From Hoeflea sp. YIM 152468 (GTDB lineage: Bacteria > Pseudomonadota > Alphaproteobacteria > Rhizobiales > Rhizobiaceae), in contig NZ_JARGET010000026.1 of assembly GCF_029210485.1 (NCBI RefSeq), forward strand, positions 123,598 through 187,597: a stretch of 64,000 bases of DNA, given 5' to 3'. A model generated the notes under the pieces. That model did not search any database, was not told the origin of the DNA, and saw nothing but the letters and a program-made list of their open reading frames with translations. Both the position numbers and the translations under genes were made by a program. Shown here piece by piece: positions 1-8,265 of the stretch. Numbering within the stretch: the first letter of the stretch is position 1; every line of letters begins with the position of its first letter.

Positions 1-255
1 GGCGGTGGCGGCAGCAATTTCCTGAAACGCTGATGTCACAGAAGGTAACAGATCAGCGCCATGTTCGGTCAATGTCAATCGCTGGCCGCTGCGATTGAAA
101 AGCTTGACTTTCAGTGACGCTTCCAGGGCCTTGATCTGATGGCTTATGGCGCCGTGAGTGACACAAAGCTCCCGCGCTGCCTTGCTCAGAGAGCCGTTTC
201 GGGCGGTCGCCTCGAAGGCGCGCAATGGGTTGAGAGGTGGCAATCGCTGGATCAT
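1..255 (-). CDS. LysR-family transcriptional regulator, N-terminal part only
   Basis: The first 85 codons of a LysR-type regulator run off the left edge of the window. The start is the ATG at 255. It begins MIQRLPPLNPLRAFEA and carries the usual N-terminal winged helix-turn-helix: NGSLSKAARELCVTHGAIS, then the scaffold helix QIKALEASLKVKLFNRSG. The LPPLNPLRAFEA opening is typical of the GcvA-like branch. The effector-binding domain lies outside the window. It is divergent from the agmatinase/ABC operon, with 142 bp between the starts, so it is probably that operon's regulator, as is common for LysR genes. The inducer cannot be told from this fragment. Confidence 0.9.
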   Translation of the reverse strand, partial: MIQRLPPLNPLRAFEATARNGSLSKAARELCVTHGAISHQIKALEASLKVKLFNRSGQRLTLTEHGADLLPSVTSAFQEIAAATA

Positions 256-271
256 GGCGGAACTTTCTGGG

Positions 272-288
272 TGTGAGAATAACTCACA
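272..288. promoter_or_regulatory. candidate LysR operator (T-N11-A palindrome)
   Basis: A perfect 6-bp inverted repeat, TGTGAG-N5-CTCACA, lies between the divergent LysR gene and the agmatinase gene, 17 bp from the LysR start. Its symmetry matches the classical LysR T-N11-A box. The match and position are seen directly; binding is inferred. Confidence 0.45.
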
Positions 289-397
289 TGAACTGCACTA
301 ACAATATCAATTGCTTTCCTCTCTCCGCTTTGCAAGATTTCAAGCAGGAGATGGCCGCAAGGCCCGCTATGAAGAATCTGGGAAGGATGCGACCACG

Positions 398-1459
398 ATG
401 GCATGGGACAAGGCAAAGCTCGACGAGCTCATTGGCAAGTACGGCGAGAGCCACGGCGGCGAACTGTTCAACCCGAAGTTCCGGCGCGTTGCCGACAAGA
501 TTTTCACCGAGAGCGGCACGCGGCTTGCGCCCTATTCAGGCATCCCGACATTTCTGACCGCGCCCTATGTCGAGATCGACAACGACGCCCCGGATTTCGG
601 CGATCTGCAGGTGGCCATCATCGGCATGCCGATGGATCTGGGCGTCACCAACCGCAACGGCTCGCGCTTTGGCCCCCGCGCCTTGCGCACCATCGAGCGC
701 ATCGGTCCTTACAATCACGTGCTTGATTGCGCTCCGGTGCACGAGTTGCGCGTCGCCGATATCGGTGATGTCAGTTTCCGCAGCCGCTACCGGCTGGAGA
801 TGAGTCACGAGGACATCGAGCGCCGCGTCAATCAGATTGTCGACGCCGGCGTGTTGCCGTTGTCAGTGGGCGGTGACCATTCGATCACCCACCCGATCCT
901 GAAAGCCGTCGGCAAGAAGCGTCCGGTTGGCATGATCCACATCGACGCCCATTGCGACACGGGTGGCGCCTATGACCTGACCAAGTTCCACCATGGTGGT
1001 CCGTTCCGCAATGCGGTGCTCGACGGCGTGCTGGATCCGACGCGGACGATCCAGATCGGCATCCGCGGGGCTGCCGAATATCTCTGGGAGTTCTCCTACG
1101 AATCCGGCATGACCGTCATCCATGCCGAGGAAGTCACCGGCATGGGCATTCCGGCAATTCTCGAGCGCGCCAAGCAGATCATCGGCGACGGGCCGACCTA
1201 TCTCTCCTTCGACATCGACAGCCTCGACCCTTCCTTCGCGCCGGGAACAGGCACACCGGAAATCGGTGGGCTGACGACGCGTGAAGTTCTCGATATCATT
1301 CGTGGGCTCAAGGGCATGAACATTGTCGGCGGCGACGTCGTCGAAGTGGCGCCGCAATATGATTCGACGACGAATACGGCACAGGCCGGTGCGCAGATGC
1401 TGTTCGAGATCCTCAGCCTGATGGTCTTCAGCCAGGCCATCACCGGCGGGCCCACCTGA
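398..1459 (+). CDS. agmatinase / guanidinobutyrase family ureohydrolase
   Basis: A 353-aa binuclear-metal ureohydrolase that cleaves a guanidino compound to an amine plus urea. The family signatures are all present: GGDHS near residue 160 (metal-ligand His), HIDAHCD near 182-187, and SFDIDSLDP near 270-276 followed by APGTGTPE. I start at the ATG at 398, which has GGAAGG 12 nt upstream; an upstream in-frame ATG at 311 would add 29 residues that do not look like the family. It leads the operon that continues with a polyamine-type ABC importer and a nitrilase-family amidase, so it acts in the cytoplasm on an imported substrate. Agmatine fits, but 4-guanidinobutyrate, guanidinopropionate or related compounds cannot be excluded, because these enzymes are very similar. 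Confidence 0.88.
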   Translation: MAWDKAKLDELIGKYGESHGGELFNPKFRRVADKIFTESGTRLAPYSGIPTFLTAPYVEIDNDAPDFGDLQVAIIGMPMDLGVTNRNGSRFGPRALRTIERIGPYNHVLDCAPVHELRVADIGDVSFRSRYRLEMSHEDIERRVNQIVDAGVLPLSVGGDHSITHPILKAVGKKRPVGMIHIDAHCDTGGAYDLTKFHHGGPFRNAVLDGVLDPTRTIQIGIRGAAEYLWEFSYESGMTVIHAEEVTGMGIPAILERAKQIIGDGPTYLSFDIDSLDPSFAPGTGTPEIGGLTTREVLDIIRGLKGMNIVGGDVVEVAPQYDSTTNTAQAGAQMLFEILSLMVFSQAITGGPT

Positions 1460-1548
1460 CGCCGGCCATGAGTTTGGCCATTGAACGGAATGCAATGAGC
1501 AACGGCGGCAGCCGCCGGATACAACCAACCATTCCGGAGGGGTACACC

Positions 1549-1662
1549 ATGTCACTGCATCGCAGCCAGAAATCCTCCATCGCAGCTTCTGCACTGCTGA
1601 GTTCCGGCAAGACAATGGCCGGCAGCAAGAGCACACTGGAGAGCAATCAAATCGCCCGTTGA
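1549..1662 (+). CDS. possible small ORF with strong ribosome-binding site
   Basis: A 37-codon frame (starts MSLHRSQKSSIAA, ends QIAR) in the 268-bp gap between the hydrolase and the binding-protein gene. It is preceded by GGAGGGG about 7 nt before the ATG, a better ribosome site than most real genes here. It has no recognisable domain or run of arginine codons. It could be a leader peptide or chance. Confidence 0.22.
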   Translation: MSLHRSQKSSIAASALLSSGKTMAGSKSTLESNQIAR

Positions 1663-1670
1663 CAGAGAAA

Positions 1671-1709
1671 AATTCAAGGGCAATTCAAGGGAACCCGGTC
1701 ACAGACCGG
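1671..1709 (+). promoter_or_regulatory. direct repeat and short hairpin ahead of the binding-protein gene
   Basis: AATTCAAGGG occurs twice, at 1671-1680 and 1682-1691, followed by a 5-bp hairpin CCGGT-CACAG-ACCGG at 1695-1709, just before the AAAGGAG ribosome site of the binding-protein gene. It could stabilise or gate that message. The function is unknown. Confidence 0.25.
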
Positions 1710-1727
1710 CAAACAAAGGAGTAGACA

Positions 1728-2816
1728 ATGCCAAAGTTTCTCAACTCAGCCATCAGCCGCCGGGCAGTCCTTGGCGGCACCGCCGCCGCCATAGGGGCGC
1801 TGTCGATGCCGTCGATCCTGCGCGCCCAGGACCGTTCGCTCAAAGTCGGCATCTATGGCGGGTACTTCAAGGATTCCTTCGACAAGAATATCTTCCCCGA
1901 TTTCACCGCCGCCAGTGGCATTGCGGTGGAATCGATTGCCGAACCGACCGGCGAAGCCTGGCTTGTGCAACTCGAACAGGCAGCCAAGGCCGGGGTTGCG
2001 CCCGCCGATGTCTCGATGATGTCGCAGGTTGCCATGCTGAAGGGCCAGTCCACCGATCTGTGGGCGCCGATCGACACGTCGAAAATCAAGAACTATGACG
2101 ATCTGCTCGAGCGTTTCGTCAACAAGTATCCCGATGGCCGTGTTGCCGGCATCGGCGCCGTGGCCTGGTACATCACGCTGGTAACCAACACCGACGCGTA
2201 TCCCGAAGCCCCCGACAGCTGGGCCGCATTCTGGGATCCTGCCAATGCCGACAAGCTCGGCCTGCTGGCGCTGGTGTCGAACTCGTTCCTGCTGGAAGTG
2301 ACCGCCAAGACCTTTATGGGCGGCACCAATGCACTCGACAGCGAAGAAGGCATCAACAAAGCCTTTGAAAAGCTGGCCGAGGTCAAGCCGAATGTCCGGC
2401 TCTGGTACCGCGACGAAGCCCAGTTCGAACAGGCGCTGAAATCCGGCGAAATCCCGATGGGCCAGTACTATCACGACGTCACCGGGCTTGCCGCCGCCGA
2501 CGGCCATCCGGTCCGCTCGACCTTCCCCAAGGAGGGCGGCATCCAGGATTCGGGTTGCTGGGCCCTGTCGCGCGCCTCGGACAAGATCGAGGAGGCGCAT
2601 GTGTTCATCGACTATATGAGCCAGCCTGAAATCCAGGCAACTCTTTCACGCAAGGTCGGCACCGCGCCGACGCTGAAGCGCAATCTGCTCGACCTGACGG
2701 ATGACGAGTTCGCCAGCGTGTCATCGGACATCGATCCGATCATCCCGCGCTACGATCTCTACCAGACCAAGTCCGACTGGTTGAACCAGAAATGGACCGA
2801 GCTGATCGTCGGCTAG
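1728..2816 (+). CDS. ABC importer periplasmic binding protein, polyamine (PotD/PotF) type
   Basis: A 362-aa extracellular solute-binding protein of the spermidine/putrescine class. It has a twin-arginine signal (SRRAVLGGTAAAIGA, cleaved near ILRAQ), so it is exported folded. The mature part has the KVGIYGGYF opening and the two-lobed fold expected of the family; late motifs such as VFIDYMSQPEIQ match the C-terminal helices of PotD-like proteins. ATPase and two permease genes follow, making a complete importer. With an agmatinase upstream and an amidase downstream, the ligand is probably a polyamine or guanidino compound. It has its own AAAGGAG ribosome site. Confidence 0.88.
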   Translation: MPKFLNSAISRRAVLGGTAAAIGALSMPSILRAQDRSLKVGIYGGYFKDSFDKNIFPDFTAASGIAVESIAEPTGEAWLVQLEQAAKAGVAPADVSMMSQVAMLKGQSTDLWAPIDTSKIKNYDDLLERFVNKYPDGRVAGIGAVAWYITLVTNTDAYPEAPDSWAAFWDPANADKLGLLALVSNSFLLEVTAKTFMGGTNALDSEEGINKAFEKLAEVKPNVRLWYRDEAQFEQALKSGEIPMGQYYHDVTGLAAADGHPVRSTFPKEGGIQDSGCWALSRASDKIEEAHVFIDYMSQPEIQATLSRKVGTAPTLKRNLLDLTDDEFASVSSDIDPIIPRYDLYQTKSDWLNQKWTELIVG

Positions 2817-2921
2817 ACATGATTGCGTCGCTTGATGCGACGTGGTTGCATAACACGGGAGGGGCCAGTTCGCCGCCCCTCCCCGACCCCGGCCAAACGG
2901 GGCAATGACAATGGGGACACG

Positions 2922-3959
2922 ATGCCTGGATTGACGCTCGATACCGTTCGCAAGGATTTCGGCAGCTTCACAGCGGTCAATGATGTGCAGTTGAGCGTGC
3001 CGCATGGCACTTTCGTCTGCATGCTCGGACCGTCGGGCTGTGGCAAGACCACATTGTTGCGCATGATTGCCGGACTGGATCTGCCGACCAGCGGCGCCAT
3101 CCGGCTTGATGGCGATGACATCACCAGGGTGCCGACGCACAAGCGTAATCTTGGAATGGTTTTCCAGTCACTGGCCCTGTTTCCGCATCTCAGCGTCGGC
3201 GAAAATATCGCCTATCCGCTGCGGATCAGAGGCGCGCCGCGTGAAGAGCAGAGAAAACGCGTCGACGAGCTTCTGGCGATGATCCATCTCTCCGGCTATG
3301 CCGACCGCCCTGTGGCAAAGCTTTCCGGCGGTCAACGCCAGCGCGTGGCGATCGCCCGGGCCTTGACACGCTCGCCGAAACTGTTCCTGCTCGACGAGCC
3401 GCTGTCGGCGCTCGACGCCAAGCTGCGCGAGGCCATGCAGGTTGAATTGCGACAATTGCAGCAGCAGCTCGGCATCACCACGATCGTCGTCACCCACGAC
3501 CAGCGCGAGGCCATGACCATGGCCGACACCGTGGTGGTGATGAACAAGGGCGAGATTCGTCAGGCCGCAAGCCCGATGGAAATATACCGTACGCCCGCCG
3601 ACACCTTCGTCGCCGACTTCATCGGCTCGACCAATCTCATCGACATGGACACCGACAGCACCGGCCGCGCCGTAGCGCTGGGCCAGGCCATACCGGGTCT
3701 GTCTGCGCCCGGCGGCGGCAAGGCGATCATCTCGATCCGCCCGGAAGACGTGCAGCTGACCGCGCCTGGCAGCGAGGGCGCCATCACCGGCACCGTGACC
3801 TTCGTGCGCGATCTTGGCGGCACCATCGAGACCTTCATCGATTGCGGTGGCAAACCGATTATTGCGGTGTCGACGCCGCGGGCCCGGCCCGATGTCACGG
3901 TCGGCCAGCCGGTCGGCATACAGCTTGATCCCGGCGTCTGTGTGGTGCTGGCGAAATGA
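2922..3959 (+). CDS. ABC importer ATP-binding protein, PotA type
   Basis: A 345-aa ATPase that powers the polyamine-type importer. It has Walker A GPSGCGKTT near residue 36, the Q-loop in MVFQSLALFPHL, signature LSGGQRQRVAIARAL, Walker B LFLLDEP and the H-loop VTHDQREA. A C-terminal TOBE region (about 270-345, starting after FIGSTNLID) binds effectors or regulates. I start at the ATG at 2922, which has GGGGAC upstream; the longer frame from a TTG at 2823 adds an unrelated arginine-rich leader. The stop overlaps the next gene by 4 nt (ATGA). Confidence 0.92.
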   Translation: MPGLTLDTVRKDFGSFTAVNDVQLSVPHGTFVCMLGPSGCGKTTLLRMIAGLDLPTSGAIRLDGDDITRVPTHKRNLGMVFQSLALFPHLSVGENIAYPLRIRGAPREEQRKRVDELLAMIHLSGYADRPVAKLSGGQRQRVAIARALTRSPKLFLLDEPLSALDAKLREAMQVELRQLQQQLGITTIVVTHDQREAMTMADTVVVMNKGEIRQAASPMEIYRTPADTFVADFIGSTNLIDMDTDSTGRAVALGQAIPGLSAPGGGKAIISIRPEDVQLTAPGSEGAITGTVTFVRDLGGTIETFIDCGGKPIIAVSTPRARPDVTVGQPVGIQLDPGVCVVLAK

Positions 3960-4813
3960 GACGCGAAGCGCCGCAAAAGCTCACAGATTATGGACCGCTG
4001 GCGTTTCCGGCGATCATGCTTATCGTGTTCTTCGTCATTCCGTTCGGAACCATGATTTCGGTCAGTTTCTTCCAGCGGCTTCAGGGCGGTTTCTACACTC
4101 CGGCCTTCGTGTTTTCCAACTATGAGCGGTTTCTGAGCCTGTTCTTTGCCAATGTGCTGGGCTTTTCGCTGATGCTGGCGGTTCTGGTCGCCATCTGCTG
4201 TGTCGCTGTCGGGGTGCCGTTCACCTATATGCTGACCAAACTCTCGCGGCGGTCGCAGATCGTCTGGATGGTCGCATTGTTGTCGGTGTTGTCACTGTCG
4301 GAAGTGATCATCGGCTTTTCCTGGTCGACCTTGTTTTCCCGCACCGCCGGCATCACCAACCTGCTGGTGGCGCTGGGGTTGATGGACAAGGCGATCGCGC
4401 TGGCGCCGGGTTTTCCGGCCGTTCTGACGGCGATGGTCTACCAGGCGCTGCCTTACACCATCCTGGTTCTCTACCCGGCATTGGTCCGGCTCGACCCGAC
4501 GCTGACCGAAGCCGCCCGGACGCTGGGCGCAACGCCAATCCGCGCGTTTTTCTCCGTCGTGGTACCAGCGCTCAGAACCACGATCCTTGCCACCCTGATC
4601 ATGGTGTTCATCTTCGCGCTCGGCTCCTACTTGCTGCCGCAGATCCTTGGCCGGCCGCAACACTGGACGCTGTCGGTGCTGATCACCGACCAGGCAATCT
4701 ATCAGTCGAACATGCCCTTTGCCGCGGCCATGGCTGTGTTTCTTGTGCTCGTCACATTGGGGCTGGTGGCGCTGACGCTGTTTGCCGGACGCAAACGGGA
4801 GGCGGTCACATGA
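3956..4813 (+). CDS. ABC importer permease, PotB type
   Basis: A 285-aa inner-membrane permease with about six transmembrane segments. The EAA loop that contacts the ATPase is at EAARTLGATPIRAFFSVVVP. It pairs with the next gene to form the channel of the importer. It overlaps the ATPase and the second permease by ATGA at both ends, so the three genes are translationally coupled. Confidence 0.92.
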   Translation: MRREAPQKLTDYGPLAFPAIMLIVFFVIPFGTMISVSFFQRLQGGFYTPAFVFSNYERFLSLFFANVLGFSLMLAVLVAICCVAVGVPFTYMLTKLSRRSQIVWMVALLSVLSLSEVIIGFSWSTLFSRTAGITNLLVALGLMDKAIALAPGFPAVLTAMVYQALPYTILVLYPALVRLDPTLTEAARTLGATPIRAFFSVVVPALRTTILATLIMVFIFALGSYLLPQILGRPQHWTLSVLITDQAIYQSNMPFAAAMAVFLVLVTLGLVALTLFAGRKREAVT

Positions 4814-5610
4814 GTGTTATTCTGCGCCGGATCTATTTCACGCTCGTCGGCCTGTTTCTGTCCGCACCCTTGATTGTCGTCGCCGGCGTGTCGGTCAACG
4901 CCAAGCAGACGCTGGCCTTTCCGCCGCAAGGGCTCTCGCTGTCCTGGTACGTCGACATTTTCACCGATACCGGCTGGCGCAATGCGCTGTTTGCGTCGCT
5001 GACACTGGCGATCCTGTCGGCAGCACTTGCCGTCTCCATCGCGTTGCCACTGAGCTGGTTCTTGTGGCGTCGCATTGCGCCCTGGGCCAATATCTTCCAG
5101 CTGCTTGGCATCGCACCGTTCACGCTGCCGCCGGTGATCACTGCGCTGGGACTCCTGACCTTCTGGGCCACCACCGGGCTATATGGCCAGCCCTGGACCG
5201 CGGTGATCAGCCACGCGATCTTCTTCGTCACCCTGCCGCTGGTAACACTGTCGCTGGGCTTCACCTCCATCGACCGCTCGCTGGTCGAAGCCGCAGCCAC
5301 CATGGGCGCCGATGACCGCACCATTTTTCGCACCGTGGTGCTGCCGCTGATCACGCCCTATCTGGTCTCGGGCTACGCTTTCGCCTTCGTGCTCTCGCTC
5401 AACGAATATATCGTCGCCTATATGACGGTTGGCTTCACCATGGAAACCTTGCCAATCAAGATCTTCAACGCACTCAGATATGGCTACACCCCGACGATGG
5501 CCTCCGTCACGGTGTTGTTCGTGGTTCTCGCTGCGGTGATTTATTCGCTGATCGCGCGATATGGCGATCTGCTGAAACTGCTTGGCGCCAACTCCGAGGA
5601 AAAAACATGA
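4810..5610 (+). CDS. ABC importer permease, PotC type
   Basis: A 266-aa second permease of the same importer, with about six transmembrane segments and the EAA loop at EAAATMGADDRTIFRTVVLP. It overlaps both neighbours by ATGA. PotC-like length and the order binding protein, ATPase, PotB, PotC fit the polyamine/opine/thiamine importer group. Confidence 0.92.
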   Translation: MSVILRRIYFTLVGLFLSAPLIVVAGVSVNAKQTLAFPPQGLSLSWYVDIFTDTGWRNALFASLTLAILSAALAVSIALPLSWFLWRRIAPWANIFQLLGIAPFTLPPVITALGLLTFWATTGLYGQPWTAVISHAIFFVTLPLVTLSLGFTSIDRSLVEAAATMGADDRTIFRTVVLPLITPYLVSGYAFAFVLSLNEYIVAYMTVGFTMETLPIKIFNALRYGYTPTMASVTVLFVVLAAVIYSLIARYGDLLKLLGANSEEKT

Positions 5611-6392
5611 TTCGAATTGCGGTATCGCAAATGCAAACGGCGGGCACCGACATTAGCGCCAATCTGACACGCATCCAAACCGACGCCGAGAAAGCAGCGC
5701 AAGCAGGTGCGTGCCTGCTGGTGACGCCGGAGCTGGGTGTGACCAGCTATGCCGGCGGCCACGAGATCGTCACTCTGGCCGAGCCCGCCGATGGGCCGCT
5801 GGTCACCCGGCTGGATGAGATTGCCCGCCAATCGGGCGTCGCCATCGTTGCCGGATTCGCCGAAAAAGCCGGAGGCGCTGTCTACAATTCGGCTGTCTAT
5901 ACCGATGGAACCGGCGCGCCATTGGTCTATCGCAAGTCACATCTTTACGGCGATTACGAGCGCGGCCTTTTTTCGCCCGAACAACCCTCGACCTGCCTGT
6001 TCACCCATCGCGGCATGACGTTCGGCATGCTGATCTGCTACGACGTCGAATTTCCCGAAAACGTGAGGCGGCTGGCTGTGGCGGGCGCAGAGATGGTTCT
6101 CGTGCCAACAGCCACGCCAATGGGGAATTCAGGCAGGTTCATCGCCGAAAAGATGATCCCGGTGCGTGCCTTCGAGAACCAGATCTTCGTCGCCTATGCC
6201 AACAACATCGGCCGCGATGGCGCATTCGACTATGCCGGTCAATCAATCATCAGCGCACCGGATGGAACGGTTCTGGCGATGGCAGGGCTGGGGGAGGAAT
6301 TGCTGACGGCAGATATCGACCCTGGGCTTTACGCGCACTCCCGGGCCGAAAACCCCTATCTGAAGGATCTTCAAGCGATGGCGGCACCGTGA
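5607..6392 (+). CDS. nitrilase-superfamily C-N hydrolase (amidase)
   Basis: A 261-aa carbon-nitrogen hydrolase, cytoplasmic, no signal peptide. The catalytic triad is visible: Glu42 in TPELGVTSY, Lys110 in YRKSHLYG, Cys144 in LICYDVEFPE. It resembles N-carbamoylputrescine amidase and omega-amidase relatives. It overlaps the last permease by ATGA, so it belongs to the import operon. No agmatine deiminase is encoded here, so N-carbamoylputrescine would have to come from elsewhere; a guanidino-acid-derived amide is another possible substrate. Confidence 0.87.
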   Translation: MIRIAVSQMQTAGTDISANLTRIQTDAEKAAQAGACLLVTPELGVTSYAGGHEIVTLAEPADGPLVTRLDEIARQSGVAIVAGFAEKAGGAVYNSAVYTDGTGAPLVYRKSHLYGDYERGLFSPEQPSTCLFTHRGMTFGMLICYDVEFPENVRRLAVAGAEMVLVPTATPMGNSGRFIAEKMIPVRAFENQIFVAYANNIGRDGAFDYAGQSIISAPDGTVLAMAGLGEELLTADIDPGLYAHSRAENPYLKDLQAMAAP

Positions 6393-6411
6393 ATCGATCC
6401 GCCGGCACCCG

Positions 6412-6460
6412 GGCCTGCAGCGCCGTCTATCCGATGGGATGCGCAAATACGCTGCAGGCC
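6412..6460. terminator. hairpin between convergent genes
   Basis: A perfect 11-bp inverted repeat, GGCCTGCAGCG (6412-6422) and CGCTGCAGGCC (6450-6460), with a 27-nt loop, sits 20 bp after the amidase stop and before the convergent MYG1 gene. It has no T-tract, so it may act as a bidirectional or Rho-assisted terminator. Confidence 0.4.
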
Positions 6461-6538
6461 AAGGGGTCAATGCGTGTCCGTTAACGTCCAAATGCAAGCA
6501 TTTGAGCGCAACCTACGTCAGGTTTTCGCCATTTGATC

Positions 6539-7465
6539 TTACCCGGTCGCGATCGCTTCCTGCACCGCCAGCTCGGCCATCGCGAGAATCGCCTCGCGGG
6601 ACTTGGCCGCGGCGATGAAGCGGCCATTGTGACAGAAGCCCGCTCCCTCAACCCCGCAAGCAGCCTCCAGATCAGCATTTGTCAGGCCAGCCCAGGCAGC
6701 GGGCAGATCCGCACGCAGCTCAAAGCCTTCATCGGCGCGGCGGATGCCGGTCAGGCACCAATCCCTGTCGCGCGGATGAACCACGAACAGCAGATGATCT
6801 GCCCCCGACTTGTTGACTGCTGAGCGGAACGGCATGCCCTGCGGCAGTTCCAGAACCCGGCTGTCGCCCGCATCGGTGATCGCCTTGAGCACGATATCCT
6901 CGGCACGCAGCTTTGCCGCACTTTCGGCGATACTGGCTTCCAGAAACTGCCGCGCAATAGCAAGTGCTGCGTGGAACGCGCGCTCCAGCGCCTCCGGATC
7001 CGGCTCGTCGAACACCGGTTTGAGGGTTTCAAGCAGAACCGGCAACGTCAGCACAGCCAGCGGCCCGGCAACGGCGGGGCTCATGGCGCCATTGTCCATC
7101 AGATCTATTGGCAAGACAAAGCTGGTGTCGAAAGCATTGTGCACAGTTTCGATATGCGCATCGGGAAGCCCTGTGGCAGCAAGATAGTCACGGCCATAAT
7201 GTTTCCAGATCAGGCCGAATGAGCTGTAGGGCTGGCCATCCCCGCGCAACGGAGCGCCGCGCTGGTGGTGATCAAAAATCAGCGCATCAGCATCATAGGC
7301 GCCACCAACATCATAGATGATGCGGTTGTCTCCAGGGGTGATCCACTCCGGTGCCCGGCTGCGGACAATACGCGCTTTGGGAAAAAGCCGGGTCAGAACA
7401 ACGCTGGACAGCAATTCATCAGCATGGAAGCCGCCGGAGTGAGTGATGAGAAAATCGGGGATCAT
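6539..7465 (-). CDS. MYG1 / UPF0160 family metal-dependent protein
   Basis: A 308-aa member of the MYG1 family, which has a DHH-like phosphoesterase fold; eukaryotic MYG1 is an RNA exonuclease. Key motifs are THSGGFHADE near residue 7, DVGGAYDADALIFDHHQRG near 52-70 (DHH motif) and DLMDNG near 125. The start is the ATG at 7465 (MIPDFLITHSGG); an in-frame ATG at 7858 would add 131 residues of non-family sequence. It stands alone, converging on the amidase operon. The bacterial role is not established; a nucleic-acid or oligonucleotide phosphodiesterase is the family-based guess. Confidence 0.85.
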   Translation of the reverse strand: MIPDFLITHSGGFHADELLSSVVLTRLFPKARIVRSRAPEWITPGDNRIIYDVGGAYDADALIFDHHQRGAPLRGDGQPYSSFGLIWKHYGRDYLAATGLPDAHIETVHNAFDTSFVLPIDLMDNGAMSPAVAGPLAVLTLPVLLETLKPVFDEPDPEALERAFHAALAIARQFLEASIAESAAKLRAEDIVLKAITDAGDSRVLELPQGMPFRSAVNKSGADHLLFVVHPRDRDWCLTGIRRADEGFELRADLPAAWAGLTNADLEAACGVEGAGFCHNGRFIAAAKSREAILAMAELAVQEAIATG

Positions 7466-7781
7466 GCAGCGATGCGCCTTGCTTTTCGCGGAAACTCCGC
7501 CTGCGGTAGTCACCAGATAGCCATAGTCGGCGGCCAACTCAACCCATCGGCTGTTTCCGGCCCACGACAAAACCGGACCGCAGACGCTCGATCGGGATCG
7601 CAAGTAGGCGTCAGTTGTCGGCCATTGCAAACCGCGCGTTGGAAATTTATCCGTGCAAAACAAGTCCGGGACGCAATCGGCTGCGTGGCTTCGGCTGTTC
7701 CCGTCAAGAGACGGTCGAAGCCACGATCCTCTGCTGGGGCGGTTGCTCCGGCCTACCCCAACGCCATCGGCATGAAGCGCT
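7466..7781. other. gap with stem-loop, no gene seen
   Basis: 316 bp between MYG1 and the GlcG-like gene. An extended hairpin at 7685-7724 has outer arms GTGGCTTCG/CGAAGCCAC and inner arms CCGTC/GACGG around AAGA. It lies downstream of the leftward GlcG-like operon and could be its terminator, though no T-tract follows. The rest must hold the MYG1 promoter; I see no coding pattern. Confidence 0.35.
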
Positions 7782-8207
7782 TCATCCGCCGTCTGCGGCA
7801 AACCCTGCTGCTTCGATTGCTGCAATGGCGCATGCTTCATCGTTGTCCGATGAATCACCTGTAATGCCCACCGCTCCCAATAGCTTGTCCTTGTGCTTTA
7901 TCAGCACCCCGCCCGGCACCGGAACGAGCGATCCTGAGGCCAGGCTGTTCATCGCCTGAATGAAGTACGGTTGCGATTGGGCGCGCTCAAAGAGTGCGCG
8001 CGACCCCAACCCCATGGCGACCGCCCCGCGTGCTTTTCCCTGCGCTATATCGGGGCGAAGGTTGCTCAGCCCGTCTTCGCGCGCCAGGGCGACAAGGGAG
8101 CCAGCACTGTCGAGGACCGCAATTGCAAGCGGCTTCATGCCTTTGTCCTTGCGCCATTCCAGCGCAAACGAAATAATGAACTGTGCGGTCTGTAAATTAA
8201 GTTCCAA
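7782..8207 (-). CDS. GlcG/HbpS-like (DUF336) protein
   Basis: A 141-aa protein of the GlcG/HbpS family, small roadblock-like proteins often found beside glycolate or 2-hydroxyacid oxidation genes; some bind haem or cobalamin-type ligands. Visible family features are AVLDSAGSLVALAREDG, the KARGAVAMGLGSR region, GSLVPVPGGVLI and GAVGITGDSSDNDEACA. I chose the TTG at 8207 (ELNLQTAQFIIS aligns with the family start, GGGGGA upstream); an ATG at 8276 would overlap the previous gene by 11 nt. It is the last gene of the leftward carboxylate operon, which supports a link to hydroxyacid metabolism. Its biochemical role is unknown. Confidence 0.8.
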   Translation of the reverse strand: MELNLQTAQFIISFALEWRKDKGMKPLAIAVLDSAGSLVALAREDGLSNLRPDIAQGKARGAVAMGLGSRALFERAQSQPYFIQAMNSLASGSLVPVPGGVLIKHKDKLLGAVGITGDSSDNDEACAIAAIEAAGFAADGG

Positions 8208-8265
8208 GCCTTGATCCCCCGAACCTGATACGGCGTATTGCGCTGACGTCCAACCGCGGCACAGG

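Noticed and set aside
256..397. Guanidine riboswitch ahead of the agmatinase-type gene
   Set aside because: Only a LysR-type palindrome is seen; the conserved guanidine-riboswitch cores were not found by eye.
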